DNA of 31,872 nt from a virus: positions 1 through 31,872 of IMG/VR virus record IMGVR_UViG_3300001460_008008. One strand, given 5' to 3'. Positions 1 through 7,102 of the stretch are shown one piece after another. The first letter of the stretch is position 1. Every line of letters begins with the position of its first letter. The notes below the pieces were generated by a model. It was not told where the DNA came from and did no database searches. It saw nothing but the letters and a program-made list of their open reading frames with translations. Made by a program: the position numbers and the translations under genes.

Positions 1-216
1 TCCCTCACCGCTCAGTCCGTAGAAAACATCCTTGCCTCCATCGACACCAGCGGAGTCTACGGAACAAACACAGGGGCAAGCGGAGGCACTCAGCTATCAG
101 ACATCACAATCGACATCGACTACGACGGAACCACGTTGTCATCCGCTACCGCCACGGCAATCACCAGCCTCAAATCTAAGAATTGGGCCATCTCAATCAA
201 CTCAGTAATTCAATAA
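1..216 (+). CDS. C-terminal end of a surface/tail protein (partial)
   Basis: The reading frame is open from base 1 to the TAA at 214-216, so only the last 71 residues are present. They are rich in Ser, Thr, Gly, Ala and Ile and include LTAQSVENILASID near the start and a closing SLKSKNWAISINSVIQ. From memory this pattern is common at the ends of BspA/leucine-rich-like phage structural or tail-fibre proteins; that family call is an inference. GC content, counted over bases 1-180, is 99/180 (55%), clearly above the AT-rich genes that follow, which suggests a different evolutionary origin for this gene or module. The next gene starts one base after the stop, so the two are probably co-transcribed. 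The function of the missing N-terminal part is unknown. Confidence 0.7.
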   Translation, partial: SLTAQSVENILASIDTSGVYGTNTGASGGTQLSDITIDIDYDGTTLSSATATAITSLKSKNWAISINSVIQ

Positions 217-217
217 T

Positions 218-607
218 ATGCCTGAAGAAAATATAGAACTAACTCCAATCGAACAAAGCCGCGCCGAAACAGGACGGAGATATTTCGCGGTCGAACCTGA
301 TGTCTATGTCGCGATGTCTCAAGGAGTAGACCAAATTCGCAACTACCCAAAAGGTATAAATACAATTGCCCAGACACTGACGGGTCTAATCCCAATTGAG
401 AAGCTGGAGACTGCAAATGATGACAGTGGCTTTGTCCTGACCTCTTTAGAGGTCTCGCGATTTACTGAGGCGGATGAAGCAATGATGGCTGATCCTATTG
501 CATTAGGTCTGATTATAGAGATGACCAAAGCGGAGTTCGATACCCTAAAACCTTTGCCAATAGAGGAAATAGAGGAAATAGAGGAAATAGAGGAAGATAT
601 AATTTAA
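218..607 (+). CDS. hypothetical acidic protein with Glu/Ile repeat tail
   Basis: A 129-residue protein of unknown function, starting with ATG one base after the preceding stop. It has no signal peptide or membrane segment. The last 20 residues are a run of Glu-Glu-Ile units encoded by a 9-base tandem DNA repeat (562-595), so the tail is low-complexity and may vary in length between strains. Its position directly behind the tail/surface gene and on the same strand suggests a virion assembly partner or chaperone, but that rests only on neighbourhood. It runs convergently into the minus-strand gene at 611-862 with a gap of only three bases. Confidence 0.75.
   Translation: MPEENIELTPIEQSRAETGRRYFAVEPDVYVAMSQGVDQIRNYPKGINTIAQTLTGLIPIEKLETANDDSGFVLTSLEVSRFTEADEAMMADPIALGLIIEMTKAEFDTLKPLPIEEIEEIEEIEEDII
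562..595 (+). repeat. 9-bp tandem repeat (AGAGGAAAT x3.8)
   Basis: Three perfect copies of AGAGGAAAT lie at 562-570, 571-579 and 580-588, followed by a partial copy at 589-595. The repeat is in frame within the 218-607 gene, so gain or loss of units changes the number of Glu-Glu-Ile steps without a frameshift. Confidence 0.9.
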
Positions 608-610
608 AGG

Positions 611-862
611 TTAAAAAGACTGCCTCTTCAAAGTTTTAAACATGTCATACAGGTATTGATCCTGCTTGCCAGCTTTTCTTACTTTAGTCTTCATTTCAAA
701 TGAATGTGATGTATGGGCGATCTCTCTTTTAATCACCCAGCCATCTTCAATAAAATAGTCGGTATCCCATTCAAATAACTCTGAAATATAATCAAGAGCA
801 ATCAAGTGTCTTTGACCCTCGGATATCTCAATTTCGACTTCCTGCTTACCTGTAATCTTCAT
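611..862 (-). CDS. hypothetical protein, 83 aa
   Basis: Small soluble protein of no recognised family, starting with ATG at 862. It has an acidic N-terminal half (MKITGKQEVEIEISEGQ) with aromatic residues (ELFEWDTDYFIEDGW) and a basic C-terminal end. Similar short proteins are common in large phage genomes, judged from memory only. It is last on its strand before the convergent 218-607 gene. It has its own promoter-like element at 871-898, only 8 nt before the ATG, so it may be expressed separately from the upstream 931-3470 genes. Confidence 0.7.
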   Translation of the reverse strand: MKITGKQEVEIEISEGQRHLIALDYISELFEWDTDYFIEDGWVIKREIAHTSHSFEMKTKVRKAGKQDQYLYDMFKTLKRQSF

Positions 863-870
863 GAATTGTT

Positions 871-898
871 ATTACACTATTTGTGTCCAGATTGTCAA
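871..898 (-). promoter_or_regulatory. sigma70-type promoter for 611-862
   Basis: On the minus strand TTGACA (893-898) is followed after 16 nt by TGTAAT (871-876), and the ATG begins 8 nt later. The -35 box is perfect and the -10 box has one mismatch. The expected start of transcription is within about 2 nt of the start codon. Confidence 0.6.
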
Positions 899-930
899 GA
901 GGATTATATTTGGGTTTTATTTCTTCACAA

Positions 931-1620
931 TTAATCTTTAATAAAAGTGGAGTGCATCAAAGGAGTATGGTCAACACCATGAAATCCAAATGTGTCATAA
1001 GTTGAGAGTTCATCCGTAATGTGCTTTTGTTCTGGACACGCATTCCACTCAACTCCGAATTTAGCTGCCAACTCAACGGGAGCAAATTTAATTTTATAAA
1101 GGGACTCTAGCTCCTCCTTTGACTTTAAACAAATAAATACATCTTCATTTCCAAAGGGACCATTAAGAGGATCTGTTATCTTCTTAGTGGCTTGCAATAA
1201 TTTCTTACTTCTAAGAGAGAAGCCTCCATTCCCAACCCTACGAGATTTATCATTTATTGGATCGCGCCAAGGAGAACCAATGTAATCATAGTTAAGGAAT
1301 TCATCTTTCCAAAGCGAAGCATCGATTATAAATCCATCGTTTTCAATCGTTAAAACAAAATCCGTATTTATGTGATTGTCCAAACGATTAAGTTTGAAAA
1401 AATTATAAGATTCATAACTGGAGTCCAAGTCATCTTCAAAGACGAATCTAACTCCAAGCGCTTCAAATTTAGAGGTATCTAGGTTGGGGATTTTTGAGCA
1501 AATCACGAAATCATCGAATTCAAAAACAGAGATGCAATGTTTAACAATCCCCAAGGTTATCTCTACCTCATCTTCTGATGAAATATAAGTAAAAAGAGAT
1601 ATGGTTTTATTGGATTTCAA
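931..1620 (-). CDS. DUF5672-like glycosyltransferase-type protein
   Basis: A 229-residue protein with the pattern I associate with DUF5672, a GT-A-like family: YDYIGSPW at 111-118, VGNGGFSLRS at 129-138 and an ED pair at 159-160. The likely role is transfer of a sugar to a surface glycan; the acceptor is unknown. The first possible start is TTG at 1620, two nt after the stop of the upstream gene, and no in-frame ATG occurs in the N-terminal region, so a TTG start is the best reading. It follows two tiny genes and ThyX, and a second glycosyltransferase-like gene lies at 2700-3470, so this block holds two probable sugar-modifying enzymes outside the main glycan operon. Confidence 0.72.
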   Translation of the reverse strand: MKSNKTISLFTYISSEDEVEITLGIVKHCISVFEFDDFVICSKIPNLDTSKFEALGVRFVFEDDLDSSYESYNFFKLNRLDNHINTDFVLTIENDGFIIDASLWKDEFLNYDYIGSPWRDPINDKSRRVGNGGFSLRSKKLLQATKKITDPLNGPFGNEDVFICLKSKEELESLYKIKFAPVELAAKFGVEWNACPEQKHITDELSTYDTFGFHGVDHTPLMHSTFIKD

Positions 1621-1622
1621 GA

Positions 1623-1817
1623 CTAATCTTCAGTAAAAGTTATATCACGAACTTCAAGGTCTTCTGGGTTTTTCGCAGCGCGAGCTTCTGCTTTTTTTAG
1701 TTCATTTTCTGTAAAGAGAAAGTGTCTATCATCATCAGAACTAATCTGAATATAGACAAGCGCACCATTACCTCTCTTATCATTATTGACAACAGCCTTG
1801 ATATATGCGTATTTCAT
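1623..1817 (-). CDS. hypothetical protein, 64 aa
   Basis: Small soluble protein with ATG at 1817. The N-terminal half looks like a short beta sheet (YAYIKAVVNN, GALVYIQISS). The C-terminal half contains FTENELKKAEARAAKNPEDL, a pattern recalled from many small phage proteins of unknown function. It sits two bases before the TTG start of the DUF5672-like gene, so the two are probably translated from one mRNA. A weak promoter-like arrangement (TTGAAT-N16-TAATAC) lies just upstream. No catalytic motif is visible. Confidence 0.65.
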   Translation of the reverse strand: MKYAYIKAVVNNDKRGNGALVYIQISSDDDRHFLFTENELKKAEARAAKNPEDLEVRDITFTED

Positions 1818-1835
1818 GATGGTATTAGCCTGAAT

Positions 1836-2072
1836 TTATTCGTATTCAAAAAACGACTCTTCAATGCCACCCATAATATTGTCTTCCTCTATTGGACAAT
1901 CGCTCAGAATGTTAGATAACATTTCATTTTCCTCTTCTGTAGGCTGTTCAGAGTCATCAAGTATCTTCTGAAATCTTTCGATAGAGCCAAAATTATCAAT
2001 AATATCTCCATCCTCCAACTCATAAGTGCGAACTTGCTGGAGAGAGCGAAGTTCAATTTTTTTTATTTGCAT
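1836..2072 (-). CDS. hypothetical acidic protein, 78 aa
   Basis: A 78-residue protein of unknown function starting at ATG 2072, three nt after the ThyX stop, so it is probably read from the ThyX mRNA. It is strongly acidic, with runs such as EDGDIIDNFGS and EQPTEEENEMLSN, and ends in FFEYE. No membrane segment, metal-binding cysteines or recognisable domain. It might be an inhibitor or DNA-mimic-type acidic protein, but nothing in the sequence establishes this. Confidence 0.6.
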   Translation of the reverse strand: MQIKKIELRSLQQVRTYELEDGDIIDNFGSIERFQKILDDSEQPTEEENEMLSNILSDCPIEEDNIMGGIEESFFEYE

Positions 2073-2075
2073 AAT

Positions 2076-2693
2076 TTAATAACCCCAACTATTTAAGGTA
2101 TGTCTAAACGGATTTTCTTCGATATTCCTAACCAAGTCAAGCATTTTTTGAGCGATTTCTCTTATTTCTTTTTGAGCGTGTTCACTATTCCTAAGTTTTA
2201 GGAAGTTTGCAAAGCTTCTCATGTTGAATTGAACATCTGCTTGAATACGACTATTGTAAGTCTTGAAGAACCGTGCGGATTCCTTTGCTCGTTTGCGCCC
2301 TAACTCTGGCTCAAGTTCAGCAATGCATTGGTGGTAAAGCTCATTCCCTTTTTGTGTGTAAGACACTAACATTTCCTGCCAAAACGCTGGCCAATCTTCA
2401 GGAAGAAACATTTTGTCTTCCTTAAGCTCTTTGTAGCGAGCCGATTCAGCATTGAGCGAAGAAATCCTATGTTTAAGCAAATGTATATGACTGGCAATAT
2501 CACAATCAACAAGAAAGTGAACGCTACCCTTCTCAAAGGGTGTCTCATGTCCGTTACTCCAAAGCATGTCGATGAGCTTCGGAATTCTCTGTCTTTTCTC
2601 TTCATTTAACTCTCTACTTGTTGAAGTCCATGCGCTACAAGCGATGACTTCATCAGATCCATAGTGTCCAAGTAATTCTACTGTATTTGTCAT
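2076..2693 (-). CDS. thyX: FAD-dependent thymidylate synthase ThyX
   Basis: Flavin-dependent thymidylate synthase makes dTMP from dUMP with methylene-tetrahydrofolate and NAD(P)H. At 205 residues it is near the usual family size. The ThyX signature RHRxxSxNxxSxR is present at 74-86 as KHRISSLNAESAR, with the first Arg replaced by Lys. HETPFEKGSVHF (49-60) matches the N-terminal family block, and MRSFANFLKLRN followed by AQKEIREIA near the C-terminus matches the conserved last helices. It starts with ATG at 2693, immediately downstream of a glycosyltransferase-like gene, and is followed at 3 nt by a small acidic gene. A phage copy would keep dTTP up during replication. The family call is secure; the Lys substitution is the only oddity. 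Confidence 0.93.
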   Translation of the reverse strand: MTNTVELLGHYGSDEVIACSAWTSTSRELNEEKRQRIPKLIDMLWSNGHETPFEKGSVHFLVDCDIASHIHLLKHRISSLNAESARYKELKEDKMFLPEDWPAFWQEMLVSYTQKGNELYHQCIAELEPELGRKRAKESARFFKTYNSRIQADVQFNMRSFANFLKLRNSEHAQKEIREIAQKMLDLVRNIEENPFRHTLNSWGY

Positions 2694-2699
2694 ATTTTA

Positions 2700-3470
2700 T
2701 CAATATTTAAATGGATTTGCCGTGATAAATGTATTTGGCATTATCTTCCTAACATAAACATACCCTGAATTACGATAAGAGTCAAGCATGTGATTTGTTA
2801 ATGTTCTAAAAACCTTTGGAGTTCTATCTTTTACGCCCTTATTATTCATGGTAATACTCCAATCAGAATAAGTGGTTGCTTGGCCCATTTCAAAGTCCAT
2901 GCCCAACTGTTTCGCTATTCCCCAAAAATAAAACTCATCAGCAAAGATAACTTTTTCTTTCACAAAGAACTGTGACCAGTGCTCAAAAGTCTCAACAAAC
3001 ACTTCCACATCTTTTCTTCGGCAAACAAAAAACTGACAAACAGCGTTATACTCACCAAAATCGTAACCTTTTATCCCCTCCTTGAAAATCTTTTGACCTT
3101 TAACTTTTGTGTGGAAGCTAAAATGCTTGGTAAAAGTCGTTTTTTTATATTTTTTTTTGATCAGGTCTACTGTGGTATCCAAATCATACAGGGGGAAATG
3201 AGAATCGCTAATTAAAGTAAAGTATTCATTGTCCTCGTCCTCTAAAGCTGCCCTCATTAGCTCTATTGTCGCTTCTACTAATGAAAAATGACCCCAAGCT
3301 GTTGGAACGGTATTTTTTATGCAGTAATTAGAGAATGGGTGCTTAGTTTGATGTTTTGAGTGCAAATAAAGATTAAAACAGTCCTTGTCTCCCTGATTAA
3401 AAAACTCCTCCCAAACGCGATTGTGATAAAAAGAATTGATTGTTAAATTCAAAAAAGCTACTTTTTCCAT
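2700..3470 (-). CDS. Core-2/I-branching-like glycosyltransferase
   Basis: A 256-residue protein resembling the GT14 beta-1,6-N-acetylglucosaminyltransferase-like fold. VPTAWGHFSLVEA (55-67) followed by YFTLISDSHFPLY (83-95) is the typical core, and a late CQFFVCRRKDVEVF, DEFYFWGIAKQLG and RKIMP pattern fits the family's C-terminal half. The donor and acceptor cannot be predicted. I chose ATG 3470; an in-frame TTG at 3509 would add 13 residues (MGYTIIIHYKHKL), but those do not look like the family and would run into the divergent promoter region. It heads the minus-strand group ending at 931 and is divergent from the gene at 3517. Confidence 0.75.
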   Translation of the reverse strand: MEKVAFLNLTINSFYHNRVWEEFFNQGDKDCFNLYLHSKHQTKHPFSNYCIKNTVPTAWGHFSLVEATIELMRAALEDEDNEYFTLISDSHFPLYDLDTTVDLIKKKYKKTTFTKHFSFHTKVKGQKIFKEGIKGYDFGEYNAVCQFFVCRRKDVEVFVETFEHWSQFFVKEKVIFADEFYFWGIAKQLGMDFEMGQATTYSDWSITMNNKGVKDRTPKVFRTLTNHMLDSYRNSGYVYVRKIMPNTFITANPFKY

Positions 3471-3516
3471 TAATTTGTGTTTATAGTGTATTATAATAGT
3501 ATAACCCAATTATACT
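3471..3516. promoter_or_regulatory. AT-rich divergent intergenic region
   Basis: These 46 bases separate two divergent genes and contain TATAAT on both strands (plus 3492-3497, minus 3490-3495) and a minus-strand TATAAA (3480-3485) 9 nt before the 3470 start. A minus-strand TTGGGT (3504-3509) with an 18-nt spacer could serve as -35. No good -35 box is seen for the plus-strand gene, so a late-type promoter that uses only the -10 region is possible. Confidence 0.4.
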
Positions 3517-3873
3517 ATGGACAATTTTGAAAATCCCTTAGAAAGTCAGGCCAGCGTCAATGATGCTGGAGAAATGGAAGTAACCATCGCCAAGAAGTAT
3601 TCTCAAGCAGAAGCTGGAGTTTACAAGTCTTACATGCACATGTGCGCTATGGACGATAAAATGTTTACAGATACAGCTGGGATGGGTGATAAGGATACTT
3701 ACGGTGCTTGTGCCATGCAATATGGTAAAATGCGAGCCATGATGATGGACGATAGCAAAGGAGAACTCACTGAAAAACAAAAGAAATTACCCCCAGCATT
3801 ACAAAAAGCCATCATCGAGAAGATGAAAAAAGAGGGTAAGAATAAAGAAGACGAGAAAGAAGAAAAAGAATAA
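3517..3873 (+). CDS. hypothetical Met-rich, charged protein (possible virion protein)
   Basis: A 118-residue protein of unknown function. The middle is unusually rich in Met and Cys (YMHMCAMDDKMF, GACAMQYGKMRAMMM). The C-terminal third carries KQKKLPPALQKAI followed by alternating Lys/Glu. The LPPALQKAI-type tail recurs, from memory, in small phage structural or scaffold-associated proteins. Both this and the two genes after it lie on the plus strand, opposite to the metabolic genes, which suggests late virion expression. It starts with ATG at 3517. No membrane segment or catalytic motif. The virion role is an inference from strand and composition. Confidence 0.7.
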   Translation: MDNFENPLESQASVNDAGEMEVTIAKKYSQAEAGVYKSYMHMCAMDDKMFTDTAGMGDKDTYGACAMQYGKMRAMMMDDSKGELTEKQKKLPPALQKAIIEKMKKEGKNKEDEKEEKE

Positions 3874-3902
3874 TTGATTTTTATATCTTTTTTCTATAAA
3901 AT
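3874..3902 (+). promoter_or_regulatory. promoter for the 3909-5082 genes
   Basis: TTGATT (3874-3879), a 17-nt spacer and TAAAAT (3897-3902) precede the GTG start at 3909 by 6 nt. The geometry matches the promoters seen on the minus strand. The overlapping TATAAAAT (3895-3902) also resembles a T4-type late -10 element. Confidence 0.5.
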
Positions 3903-3908
3903 CTTTTA

Positions 3909-4208
3909 GTGAAAACGATTGTTAAAAAGAAATTAGAAATCGAAACTAAAAGACATGATTTCGATAACGAATTTGCTTATATCGAAACGTGGCACAACAC
4001 ACAGCTGAAAGATTGTTTTTTCGCAGAGAAGCAATTCCTCTGGCCTGATGGTAGCTTGAAGGCTGGAGGAAAAAAATATTTCTTAGGCAGGAGTCTTGAT
4101 TCCCCAGAAAAAGAGATTAAATGTATTAATTATAATAATTTTAACTACTTCGACCATCTATACTTTTTTGGTGAAACTGGAGAGGTTATAAATATATTGA
4201 ACAAGTGA
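3909..4208 (+). CDS. hypothetical protein, 99 aa
   Basis: Unrecognised 99-residue protein beginning at GTG 3909. No Shine-Dalgarno lies upstream, but a promoter-like element ends 6 nt before the GTG, so translation may be leaderless. The protein is rich in aromatic residues (CFFAEKQFLWPDG, NYFDHLYFFGETG) and charged residues and looks soluble. It is separated by one base from the next gene (stop at 4206-4208, ATG at 4210), so the two are likely translated together. Probably a virion accessory protein by position. Confidence 0.65.
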   Translation: MKTIVKKKLEIETKRHDFDNEFAYIETWHNTQLKDCFFAEKQFLWPDGSLKAGGKKYFLGRSLDSPEKEIKCINYNNFNYFDHLYFFGETGEVINILNK

Positions 4209-4209
4209 T

Positions 4210-5082
4210 ATGGCTGAAGAAGTAGAAGAGGTAAAATCGCTAACTTACCACGTTCAAGGAAATAGAGCAAACGCTGCTACATATACTTTTTATTCAGCTC
4301 CTTTCTTCCCAGAGATAAAAGAGGAAGCGGATACAATTAAGGTCAAATTCAATGAGGGTTATATTTACGATCATGCGAATATGACAACGGATGATTTTGA
4401 GGATAAAACTAGCGATAATGCCTCCATCCCCCGAATTAAAGTCGAAGACTTAGAGCATACTCATGCCGAAGGTGAGAAGGTCGAATATTCTATAGAAATC
4501 ATAAGAAACGAGAAAACTGGAGAAGTAGTTTCAGCAAAAATTATTAGAACTGATCAAAAAACTAATGCCGAGACTTTTAGGAATTTTATTGTAGAAAATG
4601 AATTAGAAACCCCCCCGCAACTTTTAAATCCACCAAATAAAACTCCAGAAGGGAAAGAAAGTTTTATCTACATCGATTTAGCTGATTTTAAAGGGTTTGA
4701 ACTTAAAGAACTTTATGTAAGAGAAAATATTCACGTTTACTATAGGGGTTTTGAACAATTATCGGATAAAGATTCTGATAAAGTAGGCTCCGAAGAAGAT
4801 CCATTCCCAATATTACTTACAACAGGAACGACTGGAGCGAATGGGATGATAGGAGTAAAGGCTTTAGTTGAGGAGAAAGATCGCTCGGACAATGTATCGG
4901 ATGAAAACATCCTTGACATAACTGATGATGAGAATCAGATTTACCTATTTGTGCCAAAGTTCGACGATTCATTTTTGCAAGAGCAAATTGACGCTTGTGC
5001 AACGACAGCACAACTAACCGCTTTGCAAGCCTCGGTCACCACCTCACTTGCGGCGATGCAAGCTCAAATTGATGATCTCTAG
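4210..5082 (+). CDS. putative virion structural protein, 290 aa
   Basis: A 290-residue protein with no family I can name. It is acidic and beta-rich for most of its length, with an Asp/Glu-rich stretch around 185-200, a Gly/Thr segment (LTTGTTGANGMIG, about 203-215) typical of tail or neck proteins, and a C-terminal heptad-like helix (TTAQLTALQASVTTSLAAMQ) that looks like a trimerisation coiled coil. These traits suggest a fibre, whisker or baseplate-attached protein; this is an inference. It begins with ATG one base after the 3909-4208 gene and ends convergently 25 bases before the HAD phosphatase gene. Confidence 0.75.
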   Translation: MAEEVEEVKSLTYHVQGNRANAATYTFYSAPFFPEIKEEADTIKVKFNEGYIYDHANMTTDDFEDKTSDNASIPRIKVEDLEHTHAEGEKVEYSIEIIRNEKTGEVVSAKIIRTDQKTNAETFRNFIVENELETPPQLLNPPNKTPEGKESFIYIDLADFKGFELKELYVRENIHVYYRGFEQLSDKDSDKVGSEEDPFPILLTTGTTGANGMIGVKALVEEKDRSDNVSDENILDITDDENQIYLFVPKFDDSFLQEQIDACATTAQLTALQASVTTSLAAMQAQIDDL

Positions 5083-5097
5083 ATTGATTCGATCAAT
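5083..5097. terminator. small hairpin between convergent genes
   Basis: ATTGAT-TCG-ATCAAT forms a 6-bp perfect stem directly after the stop of the plus-strand gene and before the end of the minus-strand phosphatase gene. It has no clear U-run, so termination is possible but weakly supported. Confidence 0.3.
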
Positions 5098-5107
5098 GCG
5101 GCAATCT

Positions 5108-5416
5108 TTAAAAATAAAGTTCATCAAAGAACCTATTTCCATTATATGCCTTGTCATCAATCCAAAAATCATATGCTGGCTTGTTCATCTTAAGCTCTGT
5201 ATATTTGACCCCCCACTCTTTAAGTTGCTTCTTTGTAAGCTCCGACCAATCTTTTCCTGAGTTCCCTCCTCTCGCAGTCCAGTAGATTACTGTATTGCCA
5301 CTATCAACCAATCCATTGAAATATTGAATACGAGCTTTCATAGGGCGAGCTAATTCATATCTGCCCCGACTATCTGTGCAAATAGTCCCATCAATGTCTA
5401 CGATAAAAGTTTTCAT
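5108..5416 (-). CDS. HAD-family phosphatase, small
   Basis: A 102-residue minimal HAD hydrolase. Motif I is DIDGTIC (Asp7 and Asp9 expected as nucleophile and acid/base), a Thr/Ser-containing IYWTARG serves as motif II, and a C-terminal KPAYDFWIDDKA carries the motif-IV acidic pair. There is no room for a cap domain. Its start overlaps the stop of the nucleotidyltransferase gene (ATGA), so it is the last gene of the heptose operon. In context it is a candidate for the GmhB step (heptose 1,7-bisphosphate to heptose 1-phosphate), but it is far shorter than classical GmhB and resembles capsule-locus HAD proteins, so this assignment is only an inference. Confidence 0.82.
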   Translation of the reverse strand: MKTFIVDIDGTICTDSRGRYELARPMKARIQYFNGLVDSGNTVIYWTARGGNSGKDWSELTKKQLKEWGVKYTELKMNKPAYDFWIDDKAYNGNRFFDELYF

Positions 5417-5889
5417 AGTTCTTTAATTTTTGTTATAATTTTCGTGGCACTTATATCCTCAGAGAATGGAATGAAATATACCTCTGTTTGTCCACAGGAT
5501 GCCTTCTCAGACGGATGTAATGTCGCAATGCTATAATCTCCACCTTTATACCAACGAGAGGGCTTAAGGTGTCTCAGGTAGCCAGAAACTGTTGCGTCAT
5601 TAAACACAAACACATGGTCAACGCACTCATGACAAGCTACAAGAAAGGCTCTCTGTTTTTGGCTGATAATAGGTCTTTCTGAACCCTTATTTTGCTTAAC
5701 GCTTTCATCTCCATTCACGCCGACAACTAATTCGTAATCATCGGGCAAATCTTCCTTAATTGATTTCAGAAGGTGTGCATGACCTGCGTGAAACAAATCA
5801 AAGCAACCATTAGTAAAGGCCATATTTTTCGTTCCCGTCGAAAAATGGTGCATAATCTTAGTTATATTAGCTATTTTAGGATGATTCAT
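5413..5889 (-). CDS. hldC: heptose 1-phosphate nucleotidyltransferase (HldE C-domain/HldC-like)
   Basis: A 158-residue cytidylyltransferase-fold protein. It has TNGCFDLFHAGHAHLL near 25-40 (the HxGH motif), GVNGDESVKQNKGSERPI, then YKGGDY and a final ISATKIITKIK. All of these align in order with the C-terminal domain of the bifunctional HldE/RfaE protein, which adenylylates D-glycero-beta-D-manno-heptose 1-phosphate. Start ATG 5889 overlaps the stop of the kinase gene by ATGA. Together with the kinase, it is a two-gene version of HldE in kinase-then-transferase order. ADP versus another nucleotide cannot be read from sequence, but the HldD-like epimerase in the window favours ADP. Confidence 0.87.
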   Translation of the reverse strand: MNHPKIANITKIMHHFSTGTKNMAFTNGCFDLFHAGHAHLLKSIKEDLPDDYELVVGVNGDESVKQNKGSERPIISQKQRAFLVACHECVDHVFVFNDATVSGYLRHLKPSRWYKGGDYSIATLHPSEKASCGQTEVYFIPFSEDISATKIITKIKEL

Positions 5890-6635
5890 ATCGTTGCTGT
5901 TCCAGCTTTACTGATGACAATGCTACAGCAAGTCTGAGCGTAGTCAATCGCTGAATCTATATCTTGATTGAATAAATAGTTAGTCGCAAAAGCAGCAAGG
6001 AAAGTGTCTCCAGCACCACTCACATCTCTCACTTGAGCGACAGATTTCAAAGGGTATTTCTTTCCTTTGAACCTACATCCTCCACCCCCTAAAGTAACAA
6101 TAAGGTTATCCATACCCATCCCTTTAAATCCATTCTCTTTGTATTCCTTTTCGTTGATTTTAATCAGATCAAATGAATTAGCCCACTTTGAATTATATTT
6201 CTTTTTAGTGTCTAAAAAAGACATTTGAGCATTATCTGCAATATATTTTAAATCTTTGTCTGTCAGATATCCCTTATTGTAATCAGAAACGATTACAGCA
6301 TCATAAGACCACACGTTTGCTTCATGCAACTTTAATTCATCAATCTCTTTATACTCATCTGAATCAACGCGCAAAAACATTTGATTAGAATTAGAGTCAA
6401 TATATCTAACCTTTGCTCCAGTGCTTTTATTGCTTTTAATCTCTACCTCTGCCTTTTTACCTAAATCATCAAGGCAAGCAATGACATTTCTATGGACGTT
6501 AAAGGCCATACCCATAAAGGTAACTGAGTCCTCCTGCTTAAAAACAGGGACTGGAGCTTCTGGGCATAATCTATCAGCAGACCCATAAGTAAAAATGTCT
6601 AAGCATGACTCTCCAATAACAAGAATTTTTTTCAT
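5886..6635 (-). CDS. hldA: heptose 7-phosphate kinase (HldE N-domain/HldA-like)
   Basis: A 249-residue PfkB/ribokinase-family protein. RLCPEAPVPVF (22-32) is the HldE kinase signature, and RDVSGAGDTFLAAF (203-216) carries the anion-hole GAGD with catalytic Asp210. TLGGGGCRFKG matches the nucleotide-binding strand. It phosphorylates D-glycero-D-manno-heptose 7-phosphate at C1 in ADP-heptose synthesis. It is shorter than the usual ~310-residue domain, and the family's GGAANV motif reads GMAFNV here. ATG 6635 overlaps the stop of the cupin gene, and its own stop overlaps the nucleotidyltransferase start. The family call is firm; the exact sugar is inferred from the partner genes. Confidence 0.86.
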   Translation of the reverse strand: MKKILVIGESCLDIFTYGSADRLCPEAPVPVFKQEDSVTFMGMAFNVHRNVIACLDDLGKKAEVEIKSNKSTGAKVRYIDSNSNQMFLRVDSDEYKEIDELKLHEANVWSYDAVIVSDYNKGYLTDKDLKYIADNAQMSFLDTKKKYNSKWANSFDLIKINEKEYKENGFKGMGMDNLIVTLGGGGCRFKGKKYPLKSVAQVRDVSGAGDTFLAAFATNYLFNQDIDSAIDYAQTCCSIVISKAGTATI

Positions 6636-7006
6636 TTCTGCGAATCTCCTTTTTGAACCCTGTAAGAATCTTCCTCAAAATGCTGAGTGCTTACTTCAAA
6701 TACAGAAGATTCTTCTATAGCAATGAGTTTATGAGGTATACAAGGCTTTAAATGAATTGTCTCTCCAACCCGCAAGATCATTTCTTTTTCCTCGGCATTA
6801 CTCAAATCATAATATTTTAAAAGAAGTTTACCTTTTATTACGGCCCAAGTTTCTTCCTTCTTGATATGGTAGTGCATGGAGAACTCCGCTCCTTTATTAA
6901 ACTTTAGAATTTTTCCGCAATAAAGTTCGTTGTTCGTAATCCAGATCTCTTTACCCCAGCCCTTTGCATAAGTCTCAACAATACCTTTGATTGGCTCCAT
7001 GCTCAT
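6632..7006 (-). CDS. cupin, mannose-6-phosphate isomerase type II-like
   Basis: A 124-residue single-domain cupin. Motif 1 is MHYHIKKEETWAVIKG (two His and a Glu as metal ligands) and motif 2 is LKPCIPHKLIAI with a third His. The ending FEVSTQHFEEDSYRV is typical of the type II phosphomannose isomerase cupin group and small sugar-locus relatives. It is probably a metal-dependent sugar-phosphate isomerase or epimerase. It is first in the operon followed by heptose kinase, nucleotidyltransferase and phosphatase, so it may act on the same sugar; it could even stand in for the missing GmhA isomerase, but nothing proves that. Start ATG 7006 is 6 nt after a good promoter. Confidence 0.82.
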   Translation of the reverse strand: MSMEPIKGIVETYAKGWGKEIWITNNELYCGKILKFNKGAEFSMHYHIKKEETWAVIKGKLLLKYYDLSNAEEKEMILRVGETIHLKPCIPHKLIAIEESSVFEVSTQHFEEDSYRVQKGDSQK

Positions 7007-7012
7007 TAAGTA

Positions 7013-7040
7013 ATTTTAGCTAGAATACATGAAAATTCAA
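7013..7040 (-). promoter_or_regulatory. promoter of the heptose operon (7006 to 5108)
   Basis: TTGAAT (7035-7040), 16-nt spacer and TAAAAT (7013-7018) end 6 nt before the ATG at 7006. The element lies just downstream of the UUCG terminator, so this operon is insulated from the lysis-region transcript. Confidence 0.6.
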
Positions 7041-7051
7041 TAGCTAATCAT

Positions 7052-7080
7052 AAAAAAACCGTCCCGAAGGACGGCTTTTA
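7052..7080 (-). terminator. intrinsic terminator with UUCG tetraloop
   Basis: Read on the minus strand, CCGTCC-TTCG-GGACGG (7059-7074) is a 6-bp GC-rich stem closed by the very stable C(UUCG)G tetraloop. It is followed by a run of seven T. An A-run on the other side gives a shorter T-run on the plus strand, so it may also work weakly in that direction. It ends the minus-strand unit carrying lysis genes and precedes the heptose-operon promoter. Confidence 0.85.
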
Positions 7081-7102
7081 AATTATTTAAAATGATTTAT
7101 GT

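Noticed and set aside
2366-2605. 79-residue frame on the minus strand inside thyX
   Set aside because: It is fully inside the well-supported ThyX gene in another frame and shows no recognisable domain.
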